Shown piece after piece: positions 37,887-50,100 of a DNA stretch of 64,000 nt (the first letter of the stretch is position 1; the number at the start of each line of letters is the position of its first letter). Made by a program: the position numbers and the translations under genes. This DNA is from Lingula anatina (Eukaryota; Brachiopoda; Lingulata; Lingulida; Lingulidae), in contig NW_019775945.1 in NCBI RefSeq assembly GCF_001039355.2, positions 63,125 through 127,124 of the forward strand, given 5' to 3'. The notes beneath the pieces are model-generated. The model made no database searches and had not been told where the DNA came from. It saw only the letters and a program-made list of their open reading frames with translations.

Positions 37887-40375
37887 GGAGTAATGGAAAA
37901 GCACTGGCAAACTCATGGGAGGGGGGGGGGGGCATTAGAACATATACCCAATAGTTGTAACAGAAAAACATATACAGTGTATTTATTCAACACATGTAGC
38001 ACAAAAATTGTGTGGTCACTCATTTGCCATTAAAATGCCAACGCATCAACACAAAGGATGTGAACAAGTCACAAATTTGTATGATCTACAGAGGTTAACA
38101 TCAATAAGGGACATTACTATGGGTTACAGACTGAGTTGTTTACACCAGCTGTACATGTACATGTACCAGTATCTCTAGTCAGTGAATAGCATTTTTAACT
38201 CCTACACCTCCAGTTTGATATCACAGTCATACTTGAGCAACTAGATCTGTTCTTCATTGAGAGGGAAGAGATGATGTGGACCAAACATATCATACCATTG
38301 CTGTGCTTTCTTTACTACTACCAATATGCCGAAAGTGCAAAATTTTTGGGAATAATTTTTCCACTAAAGGGACAGGTGATAGAGACTCAAAACCTTCTCT
38401 TGGGTCTAGCTGACAGGGGACATGATGTTTACCTTGTCATTGGAGAGCATGCTGCTGCAGAACTTCCAGAGGACATGGTGGACAGCAAGGTACAGCTTTT
38501 GACTTTCAAAACTAGGTCTGCAGATGTCATGGCATTTGAAAACCCAGACATACAGAAAACTGGATTCATGGCCTTTTTTGAGGATCCAATTGAAAAAATT
38601 ATCCCGCGCAAACGATTAGCATATGAATTCATGTTAAGGAAAATGTTAATTACTGAGTATACTGAAGATATGTTGAAGGACAGAAAATTCCACCAAAGAA
38701 TAGAAGATCTGGGAATTGACATGGTAATTCTGTCCAACTGCTTTGCATTATTCCCCACGGCATACCTGCTTCCTTACAAACATAACCTTCGCCATATCAC
38801 TTTATCTTTTACTCCTTTATCAATATCTGGGATGCCACTTCTACCTTCAGTGATGCCACATCCACTCAGCCCATTTTCAGATGACATGTCATTCTTACAA
38901 CGAACAGTAAATCTTTTAATATATAAGCTGGATGACTGGATATGGAGCCCTCCAAGAATTCCTGACAGATACTTTATGGAATATTTACCAGGTAAAGCAA
39001 AAAAAACTCCAGATGACTTGATGTTGCTGTCTGAATTATTTGTAGTAACAGGAAAGAGCGCGGTCTTGGACTATCCTCAGTTGACTTTGCCTAATGTCAT
39101 TCTTGCTGGGGGACTTAACACCAGACCTGGAAAACCTCTGACCAGAGAACTGCAGTCTTTCATGGATAAGTACAAGGAAGGCGTGATTGTTGTCTCCTTT
39201 GGATCACTGACAACCTACCTTCCTACCCATGTCACTAAGAAGATGCTGGAAGCTTTTTCAAAAGTCACACATGGGGTAATTTGGAGATTTACTGGTTCCA
39301 AACTAAAGCAGGTTCCTTCAAATGTAAAACTTTTAAAATGGCTTCCACAGAATGATCTCTTGACCCATCCCAGTACAAAGCTGTTTATAAGCCACTGTGG
39401 CAATGGAGGGTCATATGAAGCTCTTTATCATGGCATTCCAATACTTGGGTTCCCTCATTTCTTTGACCAGGTTTACAATGGCAACAGAGCTCATATCAAG
39501 GGAATGGCAAAAATCATGAACATTGCAGATTTCACTTCTGAAGAACTTCTGAACAATATCAAGGACATGATTGAGAACCCGACATATATGACTGCAGCGA
39601 AAAAGTTATCTGCCATCTATCGTGATCAGCCGGTGACTTCACAACAACTGGCCGCCTCATGGATTGAGCATGTCCTGAAACATGGCGGCTCTTACCTGCG
39701 TTCTCCTGGAGCAGGCATGCCGTGGTATCAGTACTACCTTGTGGATGTTGTTATCTTTCTTCTGTGCATTGCAATTACTTTATTGATTCTTGGTATCATT
39801 TGTTGTAAATGTCTATGTAAACTACTGTGTAAAAAGGTGAAAGTGCCAGACAAGATTAAAACAAATTGATTCATTGTAGTATGAATACTTTACCTGAAAA
39901 AAAAAACTGCTTTAATTTGTACAAATAAATGCTAACTAGTGATGAAAATGAAATTATGTTTTTCTCTAGGAAATTTCTTTTTTTAAAAAAAGAGGTAGTT
40001 GAAAAACATTCATAAAGTCTAGAGAGAAGAGATTGGTATCATCGGTTGTAAGCTTAGATTATTCAAATCATAACTTCTGATGAATTTCTCACCGTGTGAT
40101 ATCTATTGTCTTGATTGTTTCACTGATGGACAATCATTACCTGATCATCGATAGTAAACTGGTAATCAGTGTTTGTCTCTTACGTTTCCTTTACCTCTAC
40201 AAGTCTGGACAATAAATAAAATACCGGGGGGGGTGGGGGGGGAGAGATAACTTGTTTTAAATCAATGAGCATTAATAGTTGGGCAGTATAACTTACAAGT
40301 ATACATTGGTAAGCAATTTAAAATACACAAGACCAACAGTTTAATCGTAAAAAATTGATAGAATTAACTTCTTTA
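37887..40375 (+). repeat. Tandem duplication unit 1 carrying a UGT gene
   Basis: This about 2.5 kb unit and 40641-43130 are homologous along their whole length, including about 380 bp upstream of the coding frames and about 500 bp downstream. Both begin near GAGTAATGGAAA(A)GCACTGGCAA followed by a G homopolymer, and both end near ACAAGACCA(A/C)CAGTTTAATC and GATAGAATTAACTT. Coding sequence is better conserved than flanks, where there are numerous indels. Confidence 0.9.
38271..39869 (+). CDS. UDP-glycosyltransferase (UGT family), tandem copy 1, intronless
   Basis: A 532-residue single-exon frame with complete UGT architecture. There is a signal peptide at residues 1-22 (hydrophobic core IIPLLCFLYYY), an acceptor-binding N-terminal half, and the UGT signature at 372-400 beginning FISHCGNGGSYEAL and closing with GFPHFFDQ. 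A C-terminal membrane span follows near 490-512, then a Cys/Lys-rich cytosolic tail (CCKCLCKLLCKK). UGTs transfer a sugar from a UDP-sugar to small lipophilic acceptors in the ER lumen. The Asp-Gln at the signature end (sugar contact) is present. The N-terminal catalytic His expected after Gly34 is replaced (GQVIETQ), and the partner Asp is Asn156 (ILSNCF), so activity is uncertain. An AATAAA poly(A) signal lies at 39924-39929. The exact sugar and acceptor cannot be told from sequence. Confidence 0.92.
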   Translation: MMWTKHIIPLLCFLYYYQYAESAKFLGIIFPLKGQVIETQNLLLGLADRGHDVYLVIGEHAAAELPEDMVDSKVQLLTFKTRSADVMAFENPDIQKTGFMAFFEDPIEKIIPRKRLAYEFMLRKMLITEYTEDMLKDRKFHQRIEDLGIDMVILSNCFALFPTAYLLPYKHNLRHITLSFTPLSISGMPLLPSVMPHPLSPFSDDMSFLQRTVNLLIYKLDDWIWSPPRIPDRYFMEYLPGKAKKTPDDLMLLSELFVVTGKSAVLDYPQLTLPNVILAGGLNTRPGKPLTRELQSFMDKYKEGVIVVSFGSLTTYLPTHVTKKMLEAFSKVTHGVIWRFTGSKLKQVPSNVKLLKWLPQNDLLTHPSTKLFISHCGNGGSYEALYHGIPILGFPHFFDQVYNGNRAHIKGMAKIMNIADFTSEELLNNIKDMIENPTYMTAAKKLSAIYRDQPVTSQQLAASWIEHVLKHGGSYLRSPGAGMPWYQYYLVDVVIFLLCIAITLLILGIICCKCLCKLLCKKVKVPDKIKTN

Positions 40376-40640
40376 GTTAGACTGCACTGCATTAAAAGAA
40401 AGGTGTGTGTCAGTATGCATTTCACAGTATCATACCTAAGAACAAATTTTGAGATGAGATGCACTACTTTCCAACCCAGCTGAGAATCATCGCTATCACG
40501 TATATAAGGCAAGAGTGGTGTTGTGACTGATACTTCGAAGCGCGTACTGACGCACACCTTGAAAACAGGTAGTGTGGTCCAATATACCAGTGAATTCAGG
40601 ATCATTCGGTGCCGAGCCAAGTCCGGTAGTTGGGTAGGCC
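40376..40640. other. Spacer between UGT duplication units, possible promoter of copy 2
   Basis: This about 265 bp segment has no counterpart upstream of copy 1. It contains CACGTATATAAGGC near 40497-40510, which resembles a TATA box, and a locally higher GC content with CpG-containing CGAAGCGCGTACTGACGC. It may be an insertion, or original sequence lost from the other unit. A promoter role is speculative. Confidence 0.3.
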
Positions 40641-43130
40641 TGAGTAATGGAAAGCACTGGCAATCTCATGTGAGAGGGGGTAGGGGGGGGGGGGGGGCAT
40701 GTATACCCAATAGTTCTAACATTAAAAGACATATACAGTGTATTTATTCAACACACGTAGCACAAAAATTGTGTGGTTACTCATTTGCCATAAAAATGCC
40801 AATGCATCAACACAAAGGATGTAAGCAAGTCACAAATTTGTGTGACCTACAGTAGTTAACATCAGTAAAAGACATTACTATGAGTTACAGACTGTGTTGT
40901 TTACACAAGTACATGTACCAGTACATGTACCAGTATCTCTGGCAGGTTGAAATGCTGGTCAGTGAATAGCTTTTTAAACTTCTACAGCTTCGGTTTGATA
41001 TCACAGTGACTGTCATACTGGAGCAACTAGATCTGCTCTTCATTGAGAGGGAAGACATGAAGTGGACCAAACATATCATACCATTGCTGTGCTTTTTTTA
41101 CTACTACCAATATGCTGAAAGTGCAAAATTTTTGGGAATAATTTTTCCACTAAAGGGACAGGTGATAGAAACTCAAAACCTTCTCTTGGGTCTAGCTGAC
41201 AGGGGACATGATGTTTACCTTGTTATTGGAGAGCATGCTGCTGCAGAACTTCCAGAGGACATGGTGGATAGCAAAGTACAGCTTTTGACTTTCAAAACTA
41301 GGTCTGAAGGTGTCTTGGCATTTGAAAACCCAGACATACAGAAAACTGCATTCATGGCCTTTTTTGAGGATCCAATTGAAAAAATTATCCCGCGCAAACG
41401 ATTAGCATCAGAATTCATGTTAAGAAAAATGATACTTACTGAGTATACTGAGGATATGTTGAAGGACAGAAAATTCCACCAAAGAATAGAAGATCTGGGA
41501 ATTGACATGGTAATTCTGTCCAACTGCTTTTCATTATTCCCAACAGCATACCTGCTTCCTTACAAACATAACCTTCGCCATATCACTTTATCCTTTGCTC
41601 CTTTACCAATATCTGGGGTGCCACGTCTACCTTCAGTTATTCCACATCCACTCAGCCCATTTTCAGATGACATGTCATTCTTACAGCGAACATTAAATCT
41701 TTTAATATGTGAGCTGGTTGACTGGATATGGAGTACACCAAGAATTCCTGACAGATACTTTACTGAATATTTACCAGGTAAAGCAAGAAAAACTCCAGGT
41801 GACTTGATTTTGCTGTCTGAATTATTTGTAGTAACAGAAAAGAGCGCTGTCTTGGACTACCCTCAGTTGACTTTGCCTAATGTCATTCTTGCTGGGGGAC
41901 TTAACACCAGACCTGGAAAACCTCTGACCAGAGAACTGCAGTCTTTCATGGATAGTCATGAAGAAGGTGTGATTGTTGTCTCCTTTGGATCATGGACAAC
42001 CTACCCTCCTACCCATGTCACTAACAAGATGCTGGAAGCTTTTTCTAAAGTCATGTATGGAGTCATCTGGAGATTTACTGGCACCAAACCAGACCAGGTT
42101 CCTTCAAATGTAAAACTTTTAAAATGGCTTCCACAGAATGATCTCTTGGCTCATCCCAATACAAAGCTGTTTATAAGCCACTGTGGCAATGGAGGATCAT
42201 ATGACGCTCTTTATCATGGCATTCCAATACTTGGGTTCCCTTTTTTCTATGACCAAGTATACAATGGCAACAGAGCTCGTAACAAGGGAATGGCAAAAAT
42301 CATGAACATTGCAGATTTCACTTCTGAAGAACTTCTGAACAATATCAAAGACATGATTGAGAACCCAACCTATATGACAGCAGCGAAAAAGTTATCTGCC
42401 ATTTATCGTGATCAGCCGGTGACTTCACAACAACTCGCTGTCTCATGGATTGAGCATGTCCTGAAACATGGCGGCTCTTACCTGCGTTCTCCTGGAGCAG
42501 GCATGCCGTGGTATCAGTACTACCTTGTGGATGTTTTTATCTTTCTTCTGTGCATTGTTATTACTGTATTGATTCTTGGTATCATTTGTTGTAAATGTCT
42601 ATGTAAACTACTGAGTAAAAAGGTGAAAGTGCTAGACAAGATTAAAACAAATTGATTTATTGCAGTATGAATACTTTACCTTAAAACAATTGCTTTAATT
42701 TGTGAAAATGAAATTTTGTTTTTCTCTGTTGAAAAAAAAAAAAAAAAAAAAAAAGGAGCCAATTGAAAAATATTGATAAAGTTTAGAGAGGAGAGGGTGG
42801 TATCAGTGGTTGTAAGCTTGGATTATTTGAATCACCTCTGATGAATTGCTCCCCATGTGATATCTATTGTCTTGTTTATTTCAGTGATGGGCAATCATTA
42901 CCTGATTGTCCATAGCAACTGTTAATCAGTGTTTGTCTCTTATGTTTCCTTTACCTCTACAAGTGTCAACAATTAAAAAAATAACTTATTTCAAATTTTA
43001 TGAGTGTTAAAAGCTGCACATACAGTATAACTTATAAGTATATGTTTCTAAGCATTTTAAAATAATTTATACAAGACCACCAGTTTAATCTTTAAAATTT
43101 TCCCTTTTGATAGAATTAACTTTAACTTAG
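40641..43130 (+). repeat. Tandem duplication unit 2 carrying a UGT gene
   Basis: Homologous partner of 37887-40375. A TACAAATAAATGC stretch present after the copy-1 stop is missing here, so the AATAAA 55 nt after the copy-1 stop has been lost; instead an A homopolymer occurs at about 42731-42753. Confidence 0.9.
41057..42655 (+). CDS. UDP-glycosyltransferase (UGT family), tandem copy 2, intronless
   Basis: A 532-residue frame, the same length as copy 1 and very similar to it; no premature stop. I start it at the ATG at 41057, which aligns with the copy-1 ATG. The frame is open further upstream but has no ATG there. Signal peptide, UGT signature (FISHCGNGGSYDAL then GFPFFYDQ) and C-terminal membrane span are all kept. 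Differences cluster in the acceptor half (for example VPRLPSVIP versus MPLLPSVMP, and SEGVLAF versus SADVMAF), as expected if acceptor preference diverges. It shares with copy 1 the loss of the catalytic His (GQVIETQ) and the Asp-to-Asn change (ILSNCF). Downstream it lacks the nearby AATAAA of copy 1; an ATTAAA at about 42973 is a possible substitute. Confidence 0.92.
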   Translation: MKWTKHIIPLLCFFYYYQYAESAKFLGIIFPLKGQVIETQNLLLGLADRGHDVYLVIGEHAAAELPEDMVDSKVQLLTFKTRSEGVLAFENPDIQKTAFMAFFEDPIEKIIPRKRLASEFMLRKMILTEYTEDMLKDRKFHQRIEDLGIDMVILSNCFSLFPTAYLLPYKHNLRHITLSFAPLPISGVPRLPSVIPHPLSPFSDDMSFLQRTLNLLICELVDWIWSTPRIPDRYFTEYLPGKARKTPGDLILLSELFVVTEKSAVLDYPQLTLPNVILAGGLNTRPGKPLTRELQSFMDSHEEGVIVVSFGSWTTYPPTHVTNKMLEAFSKVMYGVIWRFTGTKPDQVPSNVKLLKWLPQNDLLAHPNTKLFISHCGNGGSYDALYHGIPILGFPFFYDQVYNGNRARNKGMAKIMNIADFTSEELLNNIKDMIENPTYMTAAKKLSAIYRDQPVTSQQLAVSWIEHVLKHGGSYLRSPGAGMPWYQYYLVDVFIFLLCIVITVLILGIICCKCLCKLLSKKVKVLDKIKTN

Positions 43131-46100
43131 ACAGCATAGCACCAAAAAAACTTTTGCATCCAGTGGTTATTTCATTACATGGTTGAAACCTTATAACTCT
43201 TTAAGTCATTACACCCCATTACACCCCCAATGGGTGCATACCATTGCCTTCCTGACCCTTGTGAAAAGAGGGTACACAAAAGCCCAGAAAGCTTGTTATC
43301 TGAGCAACCAAATCCAAATTAGCCTCCTAAGCACACCTTTTATCCCCCACCTCATTCATGCCAACATTGGGGCATTGTGTGAGGGTTAAACGCTAGGATC
43401 GTGTTACCGTGGATTAGTTCACTCTTTTAAGCAGCAGTGAAGAGAGTTATTGCTTTATACTCTTGTCTTCAGTTCTACCCACAGTGAACAGAGCAACTCT
43501 ACATGCCCACTAAATTTAGATTCAGAGCAAGAATCCTTTTATCATTACTATTTTTTATGGGATCAAAAAGAAATTGACAGGAAATTTCCAGATGATGAGA
43601 AAACTTAATCAATATTTATATTTGCACAATTTGTGCTTATTGAATAGCAACATTTTTCCTCCAAACCTGCTTAACAAAAAGTAAATGAATAAATAAAAAA
43701 AAACTCTAATGTTAACAAAGCTGTGTAGACCCAATTCAATACAGCTAGAAAATAGGTTACCAGCTTCTATATCATTCTTTTTTTATGGTGTCTGAAATTT
43801 ATCTCCTTTAGGCTAAGTTAACAGTTGTAAATGACTTCCCACTGCCTCTCCCCAAGTCATCAATGTACAGGTACAAGAAAATCCAAAGATCAAAAGAAAC
43901 ATACACCACTTTATTTATCATAACTTAAAGGCCTGAATGATTAAGCTACTATATGCAAAGGAACAATGCCATCTGACATTTATAAATAACAAAACAAATA
44001 AACAGAAGGCATTTTTCTGCATAATAATACTTTAATCTGTGAAATGAAAAGAAAAAAAGACAATAGGCACATAATCTATGATTAAATATACTTTCTCTAT
44101 TTATAAAATCAATATATTTGGTATGTGACAATTGTTGAGAAATGTTATTTAAAAGGACCTTCGTGACATCAATATTGGCGAATCTCTGGAAACAATGACA
44201 TAACTGTAAAAACTTCACTGTCAAATACATGTACATTTTTACACTGTACTGGTAGTAAAGGTCAAGTGTGAATAATAATAATCTATAAGAATGCACACTC
44301 TCCGGTGGCACAAAGAGCACTAGTAGGGACAAATCCGTGTTAAAACATACAAAATGTGTTGAAACGTACAAAATAAAATTATTTCACAATTTCTTTAAAA
44401 AAAGAAGTAGAAAAAAGAAATATTACAAATCAAATTTTTTAAATTAAAGCTTTTCAGATATGGAAAATAGAGGTAGTATAAAGTAATCTTCTTGTATTTG
44501 TATAATGGAAAATGAGAGAAAGTATCCTCAGCGATCATTTCCTATTTGCTTTTTATGCACGGTGCACCATAACCACAGGCAAGCATACGTGATACTACGA
44601 CTACAGCACACCTGTGTGCCATATCCATGATACCAATCAAATATATGAGACTGTCCGACTCCCCTACATGAGTTACACAGTCAGTATACCATAAAACACA
44701 AGAAGAAGCCGGGTAATGTAATTTGAATGGTCAAGTCACGGTCACTTCCATATGCTGTATAATAAGACAGGAGATGGTCACCACCTTGTAAACTATGGTG
44801 TGCCACAGGACCATCACTAGAGTCATTATGCTGTAGTTACTACACCTGAATACAAAGTGGGCCAGTGCTCAGTCATATTATACTAATGTCTGGCTCATCA
44901 CTTATACTTCCATGTCTGTACTAGAGGGCAAAATGGGCATTAGCATTCAATGAGTATGTGGCATTGGTAAAACCCACAAAAATGTCAGTCCTTTTTTTTT
45001 CTTTTTTTGTTTGTTTTTCAATGTGATGCTTGGGTTACCTCAGGTATAACTTCAGAATGAAATAATTTGATTTAAGTCTGACTTTTGAGCAAAAAAAAAA
45101 AAAAAATGTACCAGATATGTTCACAAAATTATAAGGAAATAAAAATAAATAATCTTTTAAATAATAATAAATAACCACCATACCAATAAAGTTCCATTAC
45201 TGATACCTCTTCAATAGTAGCTGTGCTATTCACAAATAGCTAAATTCTCAACCTTCCTGAACCAATTTTAACTCCCACCTCTTGTTTTGAACATTTTGCC
45301 CAAAATTCAAATGTCTAAACCATCTTTTCTACAAGGACGAAAAGTGTATCGTTTTCAGTTCAGTGGATATAACATTAAACTTCCCAAAACTATCATTAAT
45401 CCCAGTATTTACGTCTGTCCAATGACACTAAAATATTTGATAATATATACTTATCATTCCTTCAAGTCAGTCTGAATTCCAGATTCAAGATATCATCAGA
45501 ATAAAATCAAGATGGTATCATATGCAATGTAAAAGCAATAACATACATCTTCATTTATTTCAAATGCCGTGATATTGGTCTTAACTCAGGTAGTACATGT
45601 AACGTGCAATGACGTGTTGGTTTAAAACAACTCCTCCACTTTCAGGTGACATCAGAGTGTAATTTTTTTAAAGTATTGGAACAGAACTTGCAAAGGTATT
45701 CTTAAAAAGTATGAACTAATAAATAAATAAATAAATAAATTAATTAATTAATTCTTTAGCCTGAGAGTTTGTCATTACTTTAAGACCTAATTGTCTATAC
45801 TTGATTTTAGACTAATAAATCTGTCAATGTCCTTTTAAATAGATAAAAAGTAACAAATGCTCTAAAACAGAGGATATATTTCATTATGTAAAACAGGTGC
45901 AATATTTCATTTTAATTGGACTCATTTACTAGTTACTAGTGATTTATCTTGTGTCACAGCTGACCGAAAATGTGATCAAACCCACATTCACTTTTAACTT
46001 TTTTTGTGAAGCAGATCCTCATATAGCTGGAGTCAGCTACAGAATTCAGCTCTATCAGCTGTCCTCAGTGCCTAACAATTTTGTTCCAAAAAGTTAAGAC

Positions 46101-47166
46101 AACTCTTCAGTCTTCTAGTTCTTTAATAGACCCAGCCCCAGGTGCTAACATGACACTTCTCTGTATATTATCACAATGAAACTTGGTGACAACGAGCACC
46201 ATGGTACATGATTTCAATTACACATGACATGTTCTGCCTAGGGAATGACAAACATCAGTTATAATGACACATGGCAAGTGATAGGTTCATTATACAGTGC
46301 ACACCCATGGCCAATGTGGTAAATGCTGGTAGCTTTATCATATGTTGTTTTGAGGCTAAAATGTTGAATCTTGGTCTTATACAGACATGTAATTTTTTAA
46401 AACTTTTCTTTTACTGTAGGGGAGAGATTGAAAGGTGAGATACCAATGTTACAGTAGTTGTGCCAATAGAGACATGAGCTAGGTGTTTTCAACACTCTTG
46501 GGGAGGTGGGGGGTGGGGGGGGGGTGGGGGGGGGTGCACACATCCCACAAAGGAGGAGGTTATAGAAATACTTGTCTACATTTCAGAAGGACAAGGATAT
46601 ACATTCCCCATGGAAATGATACCATTCATGGTCTTCATCAGAACATGACTGTGTTAGGTGTGCCTTCAATGTAACAATTAATATCTCAACAGCATGCACT
46701 GTGAGACAACTACAACCTTTAAGGCTATTAAGTCTTACCATGTGCATAACTTAATGAATATCTAGCAGGCCACTTTTTCTCCTATTTATGAAAAACGTTA
46801 GACAAAAGTTTTGACAACAGTTGATCAAACCATAAGTTACATTACACTTCACAGTACTCCCTGTAGCCATAACTCCCTGTAACTTGTCTTATCAAATTTG
46901 CTAGAATCAGTATCAGAAATAATAATGCAGAGCAAATATTTTAGGGTTTTATTATCATTATTGCAATTATATTTTTGTCATGCTAGGCCTATATATCACC
47001 AACATTATTCACACCAACAGAAGCCTTGATAAAGATCCATATTGAATGACAGACTGAAAAGTATTTTTCAAAACTGAACCAACTAACCCCTCTTTATCCT
47101 TGAATTTCTATTTCTGAATCATTAAACTTTCAATCCCTTTCTTTATCTTAATTCTTTTCAAAATCA
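43131..47166. other. Non-coding interval between UGT copy 2 and the HSPBAP1-like gene
   Basis: I recognise no gene. A minus-strand frame at 43949-44371 (140 codons) is AT-rich, hydrophobic by base composition and matches no family known to me. The right-hand part probably contains the 3' untranslated region of the minus-strand HSPBAP1-like gene. An AAAT/TTAA microsatellite lies at about 45716-45752 and a G-rich run (possible quadruplex) at 46498-46535. Confidence 0.45.
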
Positions 47167-50100
47167 TTAAGTACTTTTACTTTTTATGAGATGCTTACAG
47201 ATTAAAGCTATTGCATCTGGATGTGTTATGGCATTGACAAAATCTTCAGTGGTTACCCTGCTGGCAATTTGTCCTCTTATTTCTCTATCAGCAATGTCCA
47301 TCCCAGTCCTCACTGACATTTTCTTGTCACACTGTACTTCACTTGTCATGGTAAAACATGCCTTGTCAGTAATACTTTCATCTTTTGTTTCACTTTCCTT
47401 TTTAGCCTCAGTCTCACTTTCACTTAAAACACTCTCATTTTCACTCGAACTCTCAAACACTCCATGCTTGATAATTTCCAAATACTCTTCAAATGTTGTT
47501 GGTTGCACTAAATGTACATGATCTTTGTATTTTTCCAGTATTTCCATGATGCTTCCATTTATATGCTCTTGAAAATGAGTTCCACAGTCAATACCCATTC
47601 CTGGGTGAGTACAAGTACAAGAACTGCCCAAAATAGTTGCAGATTCCTTTATTTCTTTAATATTTCGAGAAGGCAAGGTCTCTCTTTCTGCACTTGTTTT
47701 ATCTGTGTCACCAGGTCCAGTCAGAGGAAGCTCATTTTCACACTGACACAACTGACCATCCCCTGCCTCTGTCCAAGGTAACCCCAGACCACAGGATACA
47801 CAAACTGGAGGGGTCTCATCTGCATCACACCCCCTTTTGAACTTCTTACCTTCCACTGCTTGGTTGACATTTTGCTTTCTTCTATCTAGCTCTGAAGACT
47901 TTGTAAACTTTCTCTTGAGCCCCGGGACCCTTGCTGCAGCTGATCTAGATTTAGTGACTTCAACTAACACATGGTTTAGGTATTGCATGTTCACGGAATG
48001 GCCTGACAGTTCCTGTGTAGGTAAAAATCAGTTTTTTTTTCATACGACAGCATTAATTTTTTTTAATTTGAAAAATTGACATGGCACAGATATATGGATA
48101 TCTAAACACATTTGGTTCATTTCACTTTAAATTATTTATTTCCTTATAATTCTGTTCAAATTACTTATTAAATAACCAAGACTTGAAATAAATGCAATAC
48201 CTCAGTGGGATTTAACCAGGATGTGGAATCCTCCTCTGTTTGCAGCATTACAGAAGAAACCAGAATTTTTACCACTGCTTCTTCCATTCTGACTTCTGTG
48301 TCACTGGGCTGAAATAGAAATAATTATATAAACAAAGAATGATAATAAAATAAGATACGGTTATACTGAATTTGTACCACCACTGGTATACCAGTGAAAT
48401 ACAGTCTTCAGGTCACTATAACCAAACAAACACTTAATGAGAAGGTTTATTTGTACCAGGAATTTATTCTGATTGTCTGGCAAATAACTGACCAATGCTA
48501 CACTGACCTCACATTGACTGTATACTGACCAGTTCAATCCAGGTGTTGACACTGAGACTGGTGTCCAAAGATTCTACAAAGTGCCACCACTTCTTGGGGA
48601 CATACAGCACTTCCCCGGGATTTAGTGTTACTATGTAGGGCTGGCAGTTCTGAAATAAAAATATAGCTATATTAAAACTGAATTGGATATTTCTTAGTTT
48701 GTCCCACCACTGCTTGGGCACAAGCAACAATTCCCCTGGATTCAGTGCTACTGTTGTAACATAGTAGATACTAACTGAATAGCTATAATTATTTGATATC
48801 CATACCACAGTGTTTTCATTGTTTTGGTCAAGTAGCATTATGAGTTCATTGTACAATCCCACTGGCATGAAATATTTATTATTTGAAATTTTACTAGTGC
48901 TTTAAGATTTTTCCTTCGTAATAGTTCCAATGCTAATACTACAATCATCCTTCATAGCCAATAATTATTGATGCTCTCTTATATTTCACATCTCACCTTG
49001 AAATCTCGGAATTTCTTGAGATCTGGGCATTTTATATTGACCAGGCTGAACACACTGGACTCCTCGTATGGCACCCTGGTAGGATAGAGGGTGCTGTGAG
49101 GGGGGAACAGGAACCATCTTTTCCTGGAATGTACATATATTCATATACAATGCAAAGGCAGATCTTGGAAGAGACTGTGTTCAACAGATCTGAGCAGTTG
49201 TTTGTAAACTGATATGATTGTATGTCCAACACAAGTAGCCTGCACAGTTACTGTAGTATGTTACAGAGCTGTGCATGAAATATCAAAAATACCAAATTTT
49301 AAAACTGTATAATGAAACTTGCAAGCTAATACCTAGTGTGCTAATATCAATTTTAGGGACAACTTTAAACTTCTACAAAACATTGTTCTTTGTACATGAA
49401 GTTTAAAAAAATGTTAGCTACCTTCCCTTGATCTGTGCCACAAGATTACAGCCATATGTGTCATAGTGGCAAGGTGTGTGCGCCCCACAGCTGCCCATCC
49501 ACAGTGTACTCTGAGCGCCATCTCTGTCAGGAAACCCAAACACTTCCCAGCTCACTGCCTGGAATATGGAAACATAATTCTCAGTTATAGAACAGTTCAT
49601 ATTGCAACACATTTCATTTTTACATAATTCACGTAAGGAGAGTAACCCAAACTGGAACTACTTTCTGGTAGAAGGTAGTCTCTACATGCATTGTTTAACT
49701 TGATTGCCTAATTAGATTCTAAAACATACTTTAAATAAATTAAAGGTATTAAGAATCTTTATTCTTGATTTTTTTTTTCATCAACTCTTCTGGGCTATTC
49801 AACACTATTTTTCTCCTCCATACCACTTCTTGAAATAATTTAGGTCTTCTCATACCTTCAGCACTTCAGGTTGGTCTGCAAACATTTCAGCCATATATTT
49901 ATAGTCAGCATAGGCCCAAGTGTTCTTGGAAGAATACTTCAGCAAAGGATTGTTGGCATGGCCTTCTTTTCCCTGGTTTAACCATTCTTGGAAATCTTGC
50001 ACTGTGGCTTCCTCATAACAGCAGTCTGATTCCCATAGCACTGATAAAATGACAATGTACACCATTAAAATCACAAAAGTCATCAGTGAGCAATTTTAGC

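Noticed and set aside
41006-41056. Longer N-terminus for UGT copy 2
   Set aside because: The upstream extension begins at GTG, not ATG, and would bury the signal peptide. The ATG at 41057 aligns with the copy-1 start.
43949-44371. 140-codon minus-strand frame
   Set aside because: Phe/Tyr/Cys-rich composition follows the AT-rich DNA; no motif, no splice context and no family resemblance.
47186-47521. 111-codon plus-strand frame
   Set aside because: Antisense shadow of the last HSPBAP1-like exon.
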